DNA from: JBBSAT01 sp044223665 | Lineage (GTDB): Bacteria; Myxococcota_A; Polyangia; Polyangiales; Sandaracinaceae | Assembly: GCA_044223665.1 (NCBI GenBank) | Contig: JBGALT010000015.1 | Span: forward strand, 1 to 64,000 | Direction: 5' to 3' | Length of the DNA: 64,000 bases | Shown here: piece by piece, positions 52,404-60,461 of the stretch | Position numbering within the stretch: the stretch's first letter is position 1 | How the letters are laid out: each line of letters starts with the position of its first letter | Program-made: the position numbers and the translations under genes | Notes under the pieces: generated by a model | The model's database searches: none | What the model was told of the DNA's origin: nothing | What the model saw: only the letters and a program-made list of their open reading frames with translations

Positions 52404-54560
52404 ATGCGACGTTCCTCGCAGGTGATGACGCGGACGGATCGAGCCTTCGCGATCTCTCGAGCGCTCGCCCTCGTGCTCGTGCTCGCGGTGCCCACACGCG
52501 TGCGTGGCCAGGACGCGCCCGTTCCGCCGGAGATTGCGGCGCTCGTGCGCAGCGGAGACGACGCCGCGGCGCTCGCGGCCCTCACCGCCTTGCCCGAGCG
52601 CGATGGCGCGGCCCACTACCTCGAAGGACGCCTGCACGAGCGGCGCGGCGAGCTGAGCGAAGCCGCCGCCGCGTTCGCGCTCGCCACCGGGCTGCCTGGC
52701 GCGCTCGCCCGCGACGCGGACCTCCGTCGCGGCCGCGCTCTGCTCCATGCTGGCGATGCGGAGGGCGCGGAGGCCGCGCTCGCCCCGCTCGCGCCGGGCG
52801 ACGCCCTCGTCCGCGCGCTCGTGGCCGAGGCGGTGCTCGCCCGAGGAGATGCGGCGCGCGCCCGGCCGCTGCTCGAGGCGGTGATGATCGACGCGGCGCG
52901 CGACGTCGATACGTTCGCGGCGCGGATGGAGCTGGCGGAGGCGCAGCTCGCCCTCGGCGACCGCGAGGCCGCGACGCGAACACTGCGCACGCTCGTGGTG
53001 GCCCGTCCCGAGCACCCGGATGCAGACGAGGCGATGGCGGCGCTGCGGCTGCTCGATCCCGACGTCACGCTCACGCTCGAGGAGCACCTCGATCGCGCCG
53101 AGCGGCTGACGCAGGCGCATCGCGCCGCCGACGCCACCGCCGAGCTCGAGGGAGTCCCGACGCCGCGCACCGGCGCCGCGCGCCTCTTGCACGTGCGCGG
53201 CATGGCGCTCTTCGAGGCGCGCCGCTACGAAGACGCCGCGGAAGTGCTGCACGACGCCGCCGCCGCGCGCGGCAGCACGACGGTGGCCACGGACGCGTTC
53301 CACGCCGCCCGTGCCCTGCTCCGCGACGGACAGAGCGTGGCGGCACGCCGCGCGCTCCGCGCGTTCGTGCGCGCGCACGCGGACGATCCGATGGCCATCG
53401 AGGCCGAGTACCTCGCGGCGCGCAGCGAGCTCGATCAGGGTGGCGCCCACGCGGCGCGCGCGATGCAGCGCTTCGTCGACGGGCCCCGGGGTCGCCAGCC
53501 GACCGACTTCGGCCGCGAGGCGCGCTTCTCGCTCGCGATGGCGGCGCTCGATGCCGAAGACGCGGTGGACGCCGCACGGCGCTTCGAGCTCTACCGCACG
53601 AGCGTGAGCCGCGAGCTCGATCGCCACCGCGCCGACTACTGGCGCGCGCGCGCGCTCGAGCAGGCGGGCGAAGGGCGGGTGGCCTTCGATCTCTATCGCC
53701 GCCTGGCGCGCGAGGAGCCGCTCGGCTGGTACGCGATCCTCTCGCGCGGACGGCTGGTCGACGCCGGCGAGCCCGAGCCGGCGCCGCTGACCGGCGCCGC
53801 GCTTCCGGACGAGCCCGCACCGCCCTTCGCCCTGCCCGAGGACGCGGCGCTCTACGCCGGCCTCGGGCTCGATCGGGACGCCGCCGATGCGCTGCGCCGT
53901 GCCTCGACGGGCCTGCATCGGAGCGATCCCCCGCGCGCGCTCGCGGCCGGCTACCTCTCTCTCTTCGACTTCCGTGACGCGTATCGCGTGGCCGCCTCGG
54001 AGAGCGCGCTCGAGCATCCGCCGAGCGGCGCCGCGCAGTGGGCCTGGGACGCCGCGTACCCACGCGCGTTCGAGACCGCCGTGCGCGAGGCCGCGCGCGT
54101 CACGCGCATCGAGCCCGAGCTCGTCTGGTCGGTCATGCGCCAGGAGAGCACGTTCGATCCCGAGGTCGTGAGCTACGCCGACGCCATCGGGCTGATGCAG
54201 CTGATGCCGGCGACGGCCGCCGCCGTCGCTCGTCGCACGGGCACGAGCTACGCGCGGAACCTGCTCTTCGATGCGACGACCAACGTGCGCCTCGGCACCG
54301 CCTACCTCGCCGAGCTCCACCGCCTCTACGGCGTGCCCCTCTGCTTCTCGGCCTACAACGCCGGCGAGCACCGCGTCGAAGAGTGGCTCGCGCGCGGCGA
54401 GCGCGACCTCGATCGCTTCGTCGAGGACATCCCGTACGCGCAGACGCGCAACTACACGCGCCGCGTCACCGCGAGCCTCGCCCACTACCGCTTCCGCGAC
54501 GCGCCCGATGCCGGCTGGCCCGACCTCGGCCTCCCCGCGCGCGTCGGCCACGCGCCGTGA
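52404..54560 (+). CDS. slt: soluble lytic murein transglycosylase (Slt)
   Basis: A 718-residue exported lytic transglycosylase that cleaves the MurNAc-GlcNAc bond forming 1,6-anhydro ends. The N-terminus MTRTDRAFAISRALALVLVL (a second in-frame ATG seven codons in) contains the signal. Residues ~40-540 are an alpha-superhelix of TPR-like repeats (ARALLRDGQSVAARRALRAF). The C-terminal GEWL domain has the catalytic glutamate in WSVMRQESTFDPEVVSYADA (Glu581), GLMQLMPATAAAVARRTGT, and the LCFSAYNAGEHRVEEW motif. All family landmarks are intact. It ends 95 bases inside the convergent membrane-protein gene. Confidence 0.93.
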   Translation: MRRSSQVMTRTDRAFAISRALALVLVLAVPTRVRGQDAPVPPEIAALVRSGDDAAALAALTALPERDGAAHYLEGRLHERRGELSEAAAAFALATGLPGALARDADLRRGRALLHAGDAEGAEAALAPLAPGDALVRALVAEAVLARGDAARARPLLEAVMIDAARDVDTFAARMELAEAQLALGDREAATRTLRTLVVARPEHPDADEAMAALRLLDPDVTLTLEEHLDRAERLTQAHRAADATAELEGVPTPRTGAARLLHVRGMALFEARRYEDAAEVLHDAAAARGSTTVATDAFHAARALLRDGQSVAARRALRAFVRAHADDPMAIEAEYLAARSELDQGGAHAARAMQRFVDGPRGRQPTDFGREARFSLAMAALDAEDAVDAARRFELYRTSVSRELDRHRADYWRARALEQAGEGRVAFDLYRRLAREEPLGWYAILSRGRLVDAGEPEPAPLTGAALPDEPAPPFALPEDAALYAGLGLDRDAADALRRASTGLHRSDPPRALAAGYLSLFDFRDAYRVAASESALEHPPSGAAQWAWDAAYPRAFETAVREAARVTRIEPELVWSVMRQESTFDPEVVSYADAIGLMQLMPATAAAVARRTGTSYARNLLFDATTNVRLGTAYLAELHRLYGVPLCFSAYNAGEHRVEEWLARGERDLDRFVEDIPYAQTRNYTRRVTASLAHYRFRDAPDAGWPDLGLPARVGHAP

Positions 54561-55146
54561 CGCCGACGGCCGGGTGCCGGCTGGGCCAGGCGTCGGCCGC
54601 GAGCCCGCGCGCGAGGGGCGTGAGCGCGAGCGAGGCACACGCGTAGAGAAGCGGAAGCCAGGGCGCCACGCCGAGGAGGCGAGCGTCCGCGTACGAGAAG
54701 GCGCCGCCGTGCACCAGCAGGATCTCGACGAGCGCACCGCCGAGCGCCGCGAAGGCCGCGTGCGCCGCGGCGTGGGCCATCGGGGGACGACCGCTGGCGA
54801 GGTACGTGGCGACGACGAGCGCGGCGAGGACGAGCGCACACACGGCGCCGCGAAAGACGCCGCTCGCGAGGTAGGCCCCGACGAAGAGCCCGAGCGCCGC
54901 GAGGGCGCGCCCGGGCGTCGGCGGCGGGACGACGCGCCCGAGGGCGCGCTCGACCACGACGGGGAAGGTGCCGACCGAGACGCCAGCCGCCGTGAAGAGA
55001 GGTACGGTCCACGCCGCGATCCCGAAGCGCCACGGGCTCGCGTACCAGGTCGTTCCGGTCGCGACGTGCCATGCGTCCAGAGCGACGCCGAGCGTCGCGC
55101 CGAGCAGGCCGAGGACGAGTGCCGCCCGCGAGAGGCTGCCGCGCAT
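54466..55146 (-). CDS. multi-pass membrane protein, convergent overlap with slt
   Basis: A 226-residue protein starting MRGSLSRAALVLGLLGATLG. Several membrane helices follow with DAWHVATGTTWYASPWRFGI, then AAWTVPLFTAAGVSVGTFPV. The pattern LDxWHV..GTTWYA recalls INSIG-type four-to-six-helix proteins, but I cannot confirm this. The last ~32 residues are basic and low-complexity because the gene runs antisense through the 3' end of slt (54466-54560), so the true end may be less meaningful. Function unknown. Confidence 0.65.
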   Translation of the reverse strand: MRGSLSRAALVLGLLGATLGVALDAWHVATGTTWYASPWRFGIAAWTVPLFTAAGVSVGTFPVVVERALGRVVPPPTPGRALAALGLFVGAYLASGVFRGAVCALVLAALVVATYLASGRPPMAHAAAHAAFAALGGALVEILLVHGGAFSYADARLLGVAPWLPLLYACASLALTPLARGLAADAWPSRHPAVGVTARGRRARGGRGRASRHRARRGSGSGRGSR

Positions 55147-55561
55147 CGCGGAAGAGGATAGCGCGGAGTGACAGGTGTCGCCGAACGCGCGACCTCGACG
55201 GGGTGTGATCGGTGGCGGTGCTCAGCGGCGACGCGCCGCGATCCCGGCCTTGATGCCGCGTCCGAGCAAGCTCGGACGCTCGCCCTCCCCCTCTGGGCGC
55301 TGCTCACGGCCGGTCGGCCGCTGCGCTGCGTCCTCGAAGAGCAGGCCTATAGCCAATTGGCTATAGGCCCCGCCGCCAGGCGACGCCTGAAGACCGGTCT
55401 CACGACGCGACATGCAGCAGGCCTCGACCGTTCTGCGCAGCCGCCCCGTTGCAAGACTTCACCACCGCGCTGGATCACACCCACCTCGACGCGGATGGGA
55501 CGAACTGCCTCGCTCGAAGACGAGGCTGACTGCGCGCGCAGCGGCGGGTACGCTCCCGCCC
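55147..55561. other. intergenic region with 26-bp palindrome
   Basis: About 415 bases without a convincing gene; the short frames here have no recognisable content or ribosome sites. It contains the perfect palindrome at 55344-55369 and presumably the promoter of the peroxiredoxin/aldolase operon. Confidence 0.6.
55344..55369. promoter_or_regulatory. 26-bp perfect palindrome, possible operator
   Basis: GGCCTATAGCC pairs without mismatch with GGCTATAGGCC around AATT; the whole 26 bases are palindromic. The centre is AT-rich in a GC-rich region, as for a homodimeric repressor site. It contains ATAG-N8-CTAT, close to but not the same spacing as an OxyR half-site. It is 193 bases before the peroxiredoxin start. 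Confidence 0.6.
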
Positions 55562-56056
55562 ATGATCAAGCCCGGTGATTCCCTCCCCGAAGCCACTCTC
55601 TTCGAGTCGACCGAGCTCGGCGAGTTCTGTCCCGTCGCGCCCGCGAAGGTGAGCACCACCGAAGCCGCGAAGGGCAAGCGCGTCGTCGTGTTCGGGCTGC
55701 CGGGCGCGTACACGCCGACGTGCTCGGCCAAGCACGTGCCGGGCTACCTCGCGCACCTCGACGCGCTCAAGGCCAAGGGGGTCGACGAGGTCTGGTGCGT
55801 GAGCGTGAACGACGGCTTCGTGATGGCGGCGTGGGCGAACGACGAGAAGGCGCTCGGCAAGATCCGCTTCCTCGGCGACGGCAGCGCGGAGCTGGCCAAG
55901 AAGCTCGGGCTCGACGTGGAGATCCCCGGCATGGGCGTGCGCATGAAGCGCTTCTCGATGCTGGTCGATCAGGGCGTCGTGAAGACGGTCAACGTCGAGC
56001 AGCCGGGCAAGTTCGAGGCCTCGAGCGCCGAGACCATGCTCGGGCAGCTCTCGTGA
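55562..56056 (+). CDS. peroxiredoxin-5-type (atypical 2-Cys / glutaredoxin-dependent) redoxin
   Basis: A 164-residue thiol peroxidase of the Prx5 subfamily. The peroxidatic cysteine is Cys54 in VFGLPGAYTPTCSAKHVPGY, the family's hallmark. Cys23 (LGEFCPVAP) and Cys79 (VDEVWCVSVND) are other candidates for resolving or glutathionylation. RFLGDGSAELAKKLGLDVEI and VRMKRFSMLVDQGVVK match the fold. It reduces peroxides with thioredoxin or glutaredoxin. The ATG MIKPGDSLPEATLFESTE is clear. It overlaps the downstream aldolase gene by GTGA, so the two form an operon, probably under the palindrome. Confidence 0.9.
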   Translation: MIKPGDSLPEATLFESTELGEFCPVAPAKVSTTEAAKGKRVVVFGLPGAYTPTCSAKHVPGYLAHLDALKAKGVDEVWCVSVNDGFVMAAWANDEKALGKIRFLGDGSAELAKKLGLDVEIPGMGVRMKRFSMLVDQGVVKTVNVEQPGKFEASSAETMLGQLS

Positions 56057-56796
56057 GCATGCCGCCTCCCGCCGCGGACGAGCACGCGCTGCGCGTCGAT
56101 CTCGCCGCCTGCTACCGCCTCATCGCGCTCTTCGGCTGGGATGATCTCGTCTTCACGCACATCTCGGTGAAGCTCCCCGGCGAGGAGGCCTTCCTCATCA
56201 ACCCGTACGGGATGCTCTTCGACGAGATCACGGCCTCGTCGCTCGTGAAGATCGACGCGAGCGGGAACAAGCTCGCACCGAGCCCCTACCCGGTGAACCC
56301 GGCCGGCTTCGTCATCCACAGCGCGATCCACGCGGCCCGCTCCGACGTCGCGTGCGTCCTGCACACGCACACGGTCGCGGGTGTCGCCGTGTCCTCGCAG
56401 CGGGACGGGCTCTTGCCTCTGTCGCAGCAGAGCACGATCGCGCTCGCTTCGATCGGCTACCACGACTACGAGGGCATCGCGCTCCGGGACGACGAGAAGC
56501 CGCGCCTCGTGCGAGATCTCGGCGAGGCCACCTGCCTCGTGCTCCGCAACCACGGCCTGCTCACCGTCGGGCCGAGCGTCGCGGACGCGTTTCTCCAGAT
56601 GTACAACCTGCAGCGCGCCTGCGAGATCCAGATCGCTGCGCAGGCCGGCGGCGCCGCGCTGGTGAGCGTCGATTCGCGGATCGTGCAGGGCGTCCGCTCG
56701 AACGTCGCGGCCGTGACGCGCGGCCTCGGCGGCGCGCTGGCGTGGCCGGGTCTCTTGCGCCGGCTCGACCGCGTGCTTGCCGGCTACGCGGACTGA
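56053..56796 (+). CDS. class II aldolase/adducin family protein
   Basis: A 247-residue protein of the class II aldolase/adducin family (fuculose-phosphate or ribulose-phosphate aldolase-like). It starts with a GTG overlapping the redoxin stop (an ATG two codons later is possible). LAACYRLIALFGWDDLVFTH, then SVKLPGEEAFLINPYGMLFD match the N-terminus. VACVLHTHTVAGVAVSSQRD supplies the zinc-binding His pair and LRNHGLLTVGPSVADAF the third His. Members act as zinc aldolases or epimerases; some near-relatives lack activity and are structural. Substrate not determined. Operon with the redoxin. Confidence 0.87.
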   Translation: MSMPPPAADEHALRVDLAACYRLIALFGWDDLVFTHISVKLPGEEAFLINPYGMLFDEITASSLVKIDASGNKLAPSPYPVNPAGFVIHSAIHAARSDVACVLHTHTVAGVAVSSQRDGLLPLSQQSTIALASIGYHDYEGIALRDDEKPRLVRDLGEATCLVLRNHGLLTVGPSVADAFLQMYNLQRACEIQIAAQAGGAALVSVDSRIVQGVRSNVAAVTRGLGGALAWPGLLRRLDRVLAGYAD

Positions 56797-56920
56797 TGGA
56801 CGAAGGCGAGCGGAGCGCGCCGGCCGAGGGCGCGAGCTCGCCGCGGCGGCCGACGATGACGTGATCTATCGGCGCGACGGGGGCCGGGGAGCGCTCGTCC
56901 GTCGCTACAATGGCCGGGTC

Positions 56921-57841
56921 ATGCAACGCACCCCACTGGCTCTCGCGCTCGCCGCTCTCACCGTGTCGACCGCGCTCACCGGCTGCAGCTCCCCGACCTC
57001 GCGCGCCCCCGATGCGGCGCTCGGCCGCGACTCGGGCGCGGCGGTGATCGACGCGAGCCGGGGCGATGCGAACCGAGACGCGTTCACCTCGGGCACGCCC
57101 TCGTTCGTCTACGGCAGCACGCGCTCGGCGCTCTACCGTCTCGACGTCGACTCCGGCACCGTGAGCCTCGTCGGCGACTACGACTGCATCTCGCTGTCCA
57201 CGGACGTCGCCGACAGCGGCGACGGAATGACGGACATCGCGATCGACGGCAACGGGCGGATGCTCGGGGTCGGCCGCGGCGCGCCCGGCGCCGACGGACA
57301 CGTCCTCGTGACGGTCGACGAGACCCGCGGCAGCTGTACCCAGATCGGGCCCGTGCTCCGGGACGGCCAGCCTTCACGCGTCCAGGGCCTGAGCTTCGTT
57401 CCGGTCGGCACGCTCGATCCGAGCGCCGAGGTGCTGATCGGCACGGACGGCTCGGGCGCCTACTTCAGGATCGATCCACGGACGGGCGCGGCGACCACGG
57501 TGGGCATCATCATGACCGGCACGGACACGCGGGGCGGAGATCTGGTCTCGGTGCACGACGGATCGACCTGGATGATCACCAGCGACAACGCCTTGGTGAC
57601 CTTCGATCTGGCGACCGGCGCCGGCCTCAGCGAGCGCGCCGTGACCGGTCTTCCCGCGGGCGAGTCGATCGGGTGGGGCATGGGCTTCTGGGCTGGGCGC
57701 GTGTACGCGTTCAGCTTCATGGGCCGGCTCTACGCCGTCGACCCCGTGAGCGGCGCGGCGGTCGAGATCCCCATCCAGGACGCGCCGCCGGACCTCTCGT
57801 TCCGCGGCGCGGCCGTCACGACGTTCGCCCCGCTGATCTGA
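56921..57841 (+). CDS. lipoprotein with beta-propeller-like repeats, unknown
   Basis: A 306-residue lipoprotein starting MQRTPLALALAALTVSTALT with lipobox TGCSS. After an Asp/Ala linker it has repeated strand units of the type YRLDVDSGTVSLVGDYD, YFRIDPRTGAATTVGIIMTG and YAVDPVSGAAVEIPIQD, spaced like the blades of an NHL/PQQ-type beta-propeller. No catalytic motif is visible, so it may bind a partner or ligand on the surface. It is on the opposite strand to the lipoprotein that follows, with 18 bases between the stops. Confidence 0.72.
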   Translation: MQRTPLALALAALTVSTALTGCSSPTSRAPDAALGRDSGAAVIDASRGDANRDAFTSGTPSFVYGSTRSALYRLDVDSGTVSLVGDYDCISLSTDVADSGDGMTDIAIDGNGRMLGVGRGAPGADGHVLVTVDETRGSCTQIGPVLRDGQPSRVQGLSFVPVGTLDPSAEVLIGTDGSGAYFRIDPRTGAATTVGIIMTGTDTRGGDLVSVHDGSTWMITSDNALVTFDLATGAGLSERAVTGLPAGESIGWGMGFWAGRVYAFSFMGRLYAVDPVSGAAVEIPIQDAPPDLSFRGAAVTTFAPLI

Positions 57842-57859
57842 CTCGGGGCCCTCGGGACG

Positions 57860-58480
57860 TCAGAACACGCAACCGACGGTGAGTGGCTCGGACCACGCGC
57901 GCGCTCCGTCGGGCACCCCGGGGCCGGTGAGGACGAGCGCGACCCGAACCGGCGTTCCGCAGGGGACGATGTCGCAGCCCGAGAGCCCGGCGCCGCCCGC
58001 GAGGGAGCCCGCCACCTTCGAGAACGCGACCGACTGCGTGGCGCCCGGGGCGATCGCGGGGAGATCGATCGGATCCACGTCGAAGGTGGCGAGCGTCTGT
58101 CCGCCCAGCAACTGGACGAGCAGCCCGCTCTCGACGTGGAGCGGCCCGAGCGGCGAGCCCGCATCGTTGGTCACCCGAAGGGTGCCGGTGATCGGCAGCG
58201 GATCGGGAGGCACCGCGGGCATGCAGTCCTCGCTGAGCGTCGTGACGAGCGTCATCGCCGTGAACGAGACGCTCGCATCGTTGGGCGCCGGCGCGTCGAG
58301 ACCGACATCGACCACGCTCGCGTCGTCTTCGACCGGTGCGGCATCGTCGCCGACGTCGGCCGTGCTCGCGTCGACGGCCCCGGCATCGGGGCCCGCCGAC
58401 GGTGAGCTGCACCCCGGCGAGATCGACGCGAGCAAGAGCAGCGCCGCGCATCCACGCGCGTAGGAGGAGGAGGAGAGCAT
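57860..58480 (-). CDS. lipoprotein, unknown, last gene of dehydrogenase cluster
   Basis: A 206-residue lipoprotein beginning MLSSSSYARGCAALLLLASI with lipobox SPGCSS. A Asp/Ala/Val-rich linker of ~50 residues is followed by a small beta-rich domain (DASVSFTAMTLVTTLSEDCM, ITGTLRVTNDAGSPLGPLHV, RVALVLTGPGVPDGARA), with cysteines that likely form a disulfide (SGCDIVPCGTP). The order is reminiscent of immunoglobulin-like or BsuPI-type domains. The start is 19 bases after the stop of the upstream sugar-dehydrogenase-like gene on the same strand, so it probably belongs to that operon. Confidence 0.7.
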   Translation of the reverse strand: MLSSSSYARGCAALLLLASISPGCSSPSAGPDAGAVDASTADVGDDAAPVEDDASVVDVGLDAPAPNDASVSFTAMTLVTTLSEDCMPAVPPDPLPITGTLRVTNDAGSPLGPLHVESGLLVQLLGGQTLATFDVDPIDLPAIAPGATQSVAFSKVAGSLAGGAGLSGCDIVPCGTPVRVALVLTGPGVPDGARAWSEPLTVGCVF

Positions 58481-58499
58481 CAGGCGCCGCCTTTCACGT

Positions 58500-59831
58500 T
58501 CACGGCATCGGCCGGGCGAGGGTCTCGGGCGCGACCCAGTAGATGGCATCGCCGTTGTCGTCGGCCACGTACATGCGACCGTCGGCGCCGAACGCGATGT
58601 CGGCCGGACGCAGCATGCGCGCCGCCGCGGTGTTCTGGACGCCGAAGCCCCCGAAGAAGAGCGTGAAGCCATCCGTCGGTACGTGCGTCGTCGGATCCGT
58701 GGGCGTGCAGTAGACGCCCTCCCCCTCCCACGGCGGCGACGTGTAGAAGCTCCCGTGCTGGGCCAGACAGAACGCGCCGTTCATGGGGCCGGTCCACACG
58801 CCGGGCTCCCAGTCGAACCCGAAGGGCGAGTTGCCGAGCGGGACCACGATGTCCTCCGCGGTGACGGCGCTGCAGTCGGTCCCCGACACGGCCGGCAGGT
58901 CGGGCCCGGCGCAGCAGGGGTAGCCGTAGTCGGTGGCGGCCCGGAGCACGAAGACCTTCTCGCGCGCGCCGTACGAGCCACCGCCGTCGTCGCCCATCTC
59001 CGTCACGACGCAGAGGTCGGTGCCCGCGCGGCAGCGCACGTACATGGGGTTGCGTAGACCGGTGGCCAGCGTCGTCGGCGCGCCGCTCGTCAGCTCCGCC
59101 ACGTAGCCCGTGTCGGTGGAGGGGCACGCGGAGTAGACGACGCCGTTGGACACGTACATCGTCCCGTCGCTCGCGCGCGCCAGCCCGTGCGTCCAACGGC
59201 CTGGCGTCGGGACCGCGCTGATCACCTGCGGGGTCTCGCTCGCGGCGCGCTGGCCCGCGGTGTAGCCGACGCGCATGACCGAGCTCGTGGTCGTGAAGTA
59301 CACCGCATCGGGGGCGAGCACGATGCCGTGCACGTCGGGCACGCCCGAGACGAACGTGTGCACCTCGGCCACGCCGTCGAGGTCGTCGTCCGAGAGCACG
59401 AGGATGGCTCCCGGCCCACCGCTCGCCCCGCCCGGCGTCGCGAGCGAGGGGGCGCTCACGAACAGATCGCCGTTCGGCGCCGCCGCGAGGACGCGCGGCT
59501 CCATCACCGGCGAGTGCGAGAGCACGCCGTCGGGCGAGGCCGCGAAGAGCCGCGCGCAGTAGCCCGCGGGCAGCACGGCCTCGGGCACGGGCATGCCGAC
59601 GCTGCACCACGTGCTCCCCGGCGGAGCTCCGGTGTCGTTCGCCCACGCGTCGTGGGTGGCCGCGTCGTGGGTGCCCGAGTCGCCGGGCCCCGTGTCCGCC
59701 ACGCCGGAGTCGAGGGGAAGCGGCGCGGGGGGCGTCTCGCATGCAGGAGTGCAGAGCGCGAGCACGGCGACGGCGAGCGCCGCATGCGCGCGGATGGAGT
59801 GTCGGGCCACGTCGGTCGTTCCTTTCGTCAT
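58500..59831 (-). CDS. glucose/sorbosone dehydrogenase-like lipoprotein
   Basis: A 443-residue exported protein. The ATG at 59831 overlaps the upstream gene's stop; an in-frame GTG seven codons later, with AAAGGA upstream, is the alternative. The signal ends in lipobox TPAC. After a Asp/Thr/His linker a six-bladed beta-propeller of the glucose/sorbosone-dehydrogenase type is seen: AAAPNGDLFVSAPS, VPDVHGIVLAPDAVYFTTTS, GLRNPMYVRCRAGTDLCVV, VPLGNSPFGFDWEPG and FGADGRMYVADDNGDAIYWV. Such enzymes oxidise sugars using PQQ. PQQ-contact residues cannot be verified by eye. Coupled with the cytochrome-like lipoprotein, which may take its electrons. Confidence 0.8.
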   Translation of the reverse strand: MTKGTTDVARHSIRAHAALAVAVLALCTPACETPPAPLPLDSGVADTGPGDSGTHDAATHDAWANDTGAPPGSTWCSVGMPVPEAVLPAGYCARLFAASPDGVLSHSPVMEPRVLAAAPNGDLFVSAPSLATPGGASGGPGAILVLSDDDLDGVAEVHTFVSGVPDVHGIVLAPDAVYFTTTSSVMRVGYTAGQRAASETPQVISAVPTPGRWTHGLARASDGTMYVSNGVVYSACPSTDTGYVAELTSGAPTTLATGLRNPMYVRCRAGTDLCVVTEMGDDGGGSYGAREKVFVLRAATDYGYPCCAGPDLPAVSGTDCSAVTAEDIVVPLGNSPFGFDWEPGVWTGPMNGAFCLAQHGSFYTSPPWEGEGVYCTPTDPTTHVPTDGFTLFFGGFGVQNTAAARMLRPADIAFGADGRMYVADDNGDAIYWVAPETLARPMP

Positions 59832-60307
59832 CGCGGCGCTCCGGCCGCGATCCACGCGTGCAGCACGTTCGCCTCGGAGAGCGTGAAGCCCTCCGAGATC
59901 GGAGAGAGCGGCGGCATCGGCTCGCCACACGGCCGACCGGGGTCGGCGCATCCGGGCAGCTGCGCGTAGCAGCCGTCGAGCTTCAGCCAGAGGAAGCTCC
60001 ACTCCGGGTGGCCCGGCGCGACGCGCGGGATCGACGGGTACAGCGCCGATGGATGGTCGACGAGATCGTCGTAGAGCGAGGGGCCGACGAGCTCGAGCTG
60101 CCCCTGGCCGCCGGGCCCGTGGCACACGGCGCCGGCCGCACAGCGCCGCACGAAGAGCGCCTGCACGTCGGCGAACGTGGCCGCGCCGCCGACGTCGATG
60201 AGCTCCGGCCCGCAGTCGATGCTCGGCCCCGCGTCGGGCGGCACGCTCGCACTGTTTCCGCATCCGACCAGCCCGACGAGGGCGAAGACCCAACGGCAAG
60301 AAGCCAC
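59828..60307 (-). CDS. cytochrome c-like lipoprotein with CX5CH motif
   Basis: A 159-residue lipoprotein starting with GTG; lipobox LVGCG (Cys16). Residues ~44-155 look like a small cytochrome c domain: FADVQALFVRRC AAGAVCHGPG, a C-x5-C-H motif (Cys56, Cys62, His63) instead of the usual CxxCH, and a later Met in CGEPMPPLSPISEGF that fits an axial ligand, followed by LSEANVLHAWIAAGAPR. The widened motif may mean atypical heme attachment or loss of heme. Proteins of this layout are common next to sugar dehydrogenases in myxobacteria and planctomycetes. ATGA overlap with the dehydrogenase gene. Confidence 0.75.
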   Translation of the reverse strand: MASCRWVFALVGLVGCGNSASVPPDAGPSIDCGPELIDVGGAATFADVQALFVRRCAAGAVCHGPGGQGQLELVGPSLYDDLVDHPSALYPSIPRVAPGHPEWSFLWLKLDGCYAQLPGCADPGRPCGEPMPPLSPISEGFTLSEANVLHAWIAAGAPR

Positions 60308-60461
60308 GGGAGGGCCATGCGCGCCGAGAGCCTCTCTCCCACGGGCAAAACTCACAGCGAGCCACGCGCCGCCGAGGGGATCGCGACGCGTGGTCGCGGT
60401 GCTTGCCGGGCGGGCGCCTCCGGACCTACCCGGCCGGCGTTTGCGCGTAGGATGGGCGCGC

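Noticed and set aside
55344..55369. Calling the palindrome an OxyR site
   Set aside because: Spacing between ATAG and CTAT is eight, not seven, and a second half-site is missing.
55168..55578. Short frames in the gap before the redoxin gene
   Set aside because: No plausible start signals, no domain, low-complexity translation.
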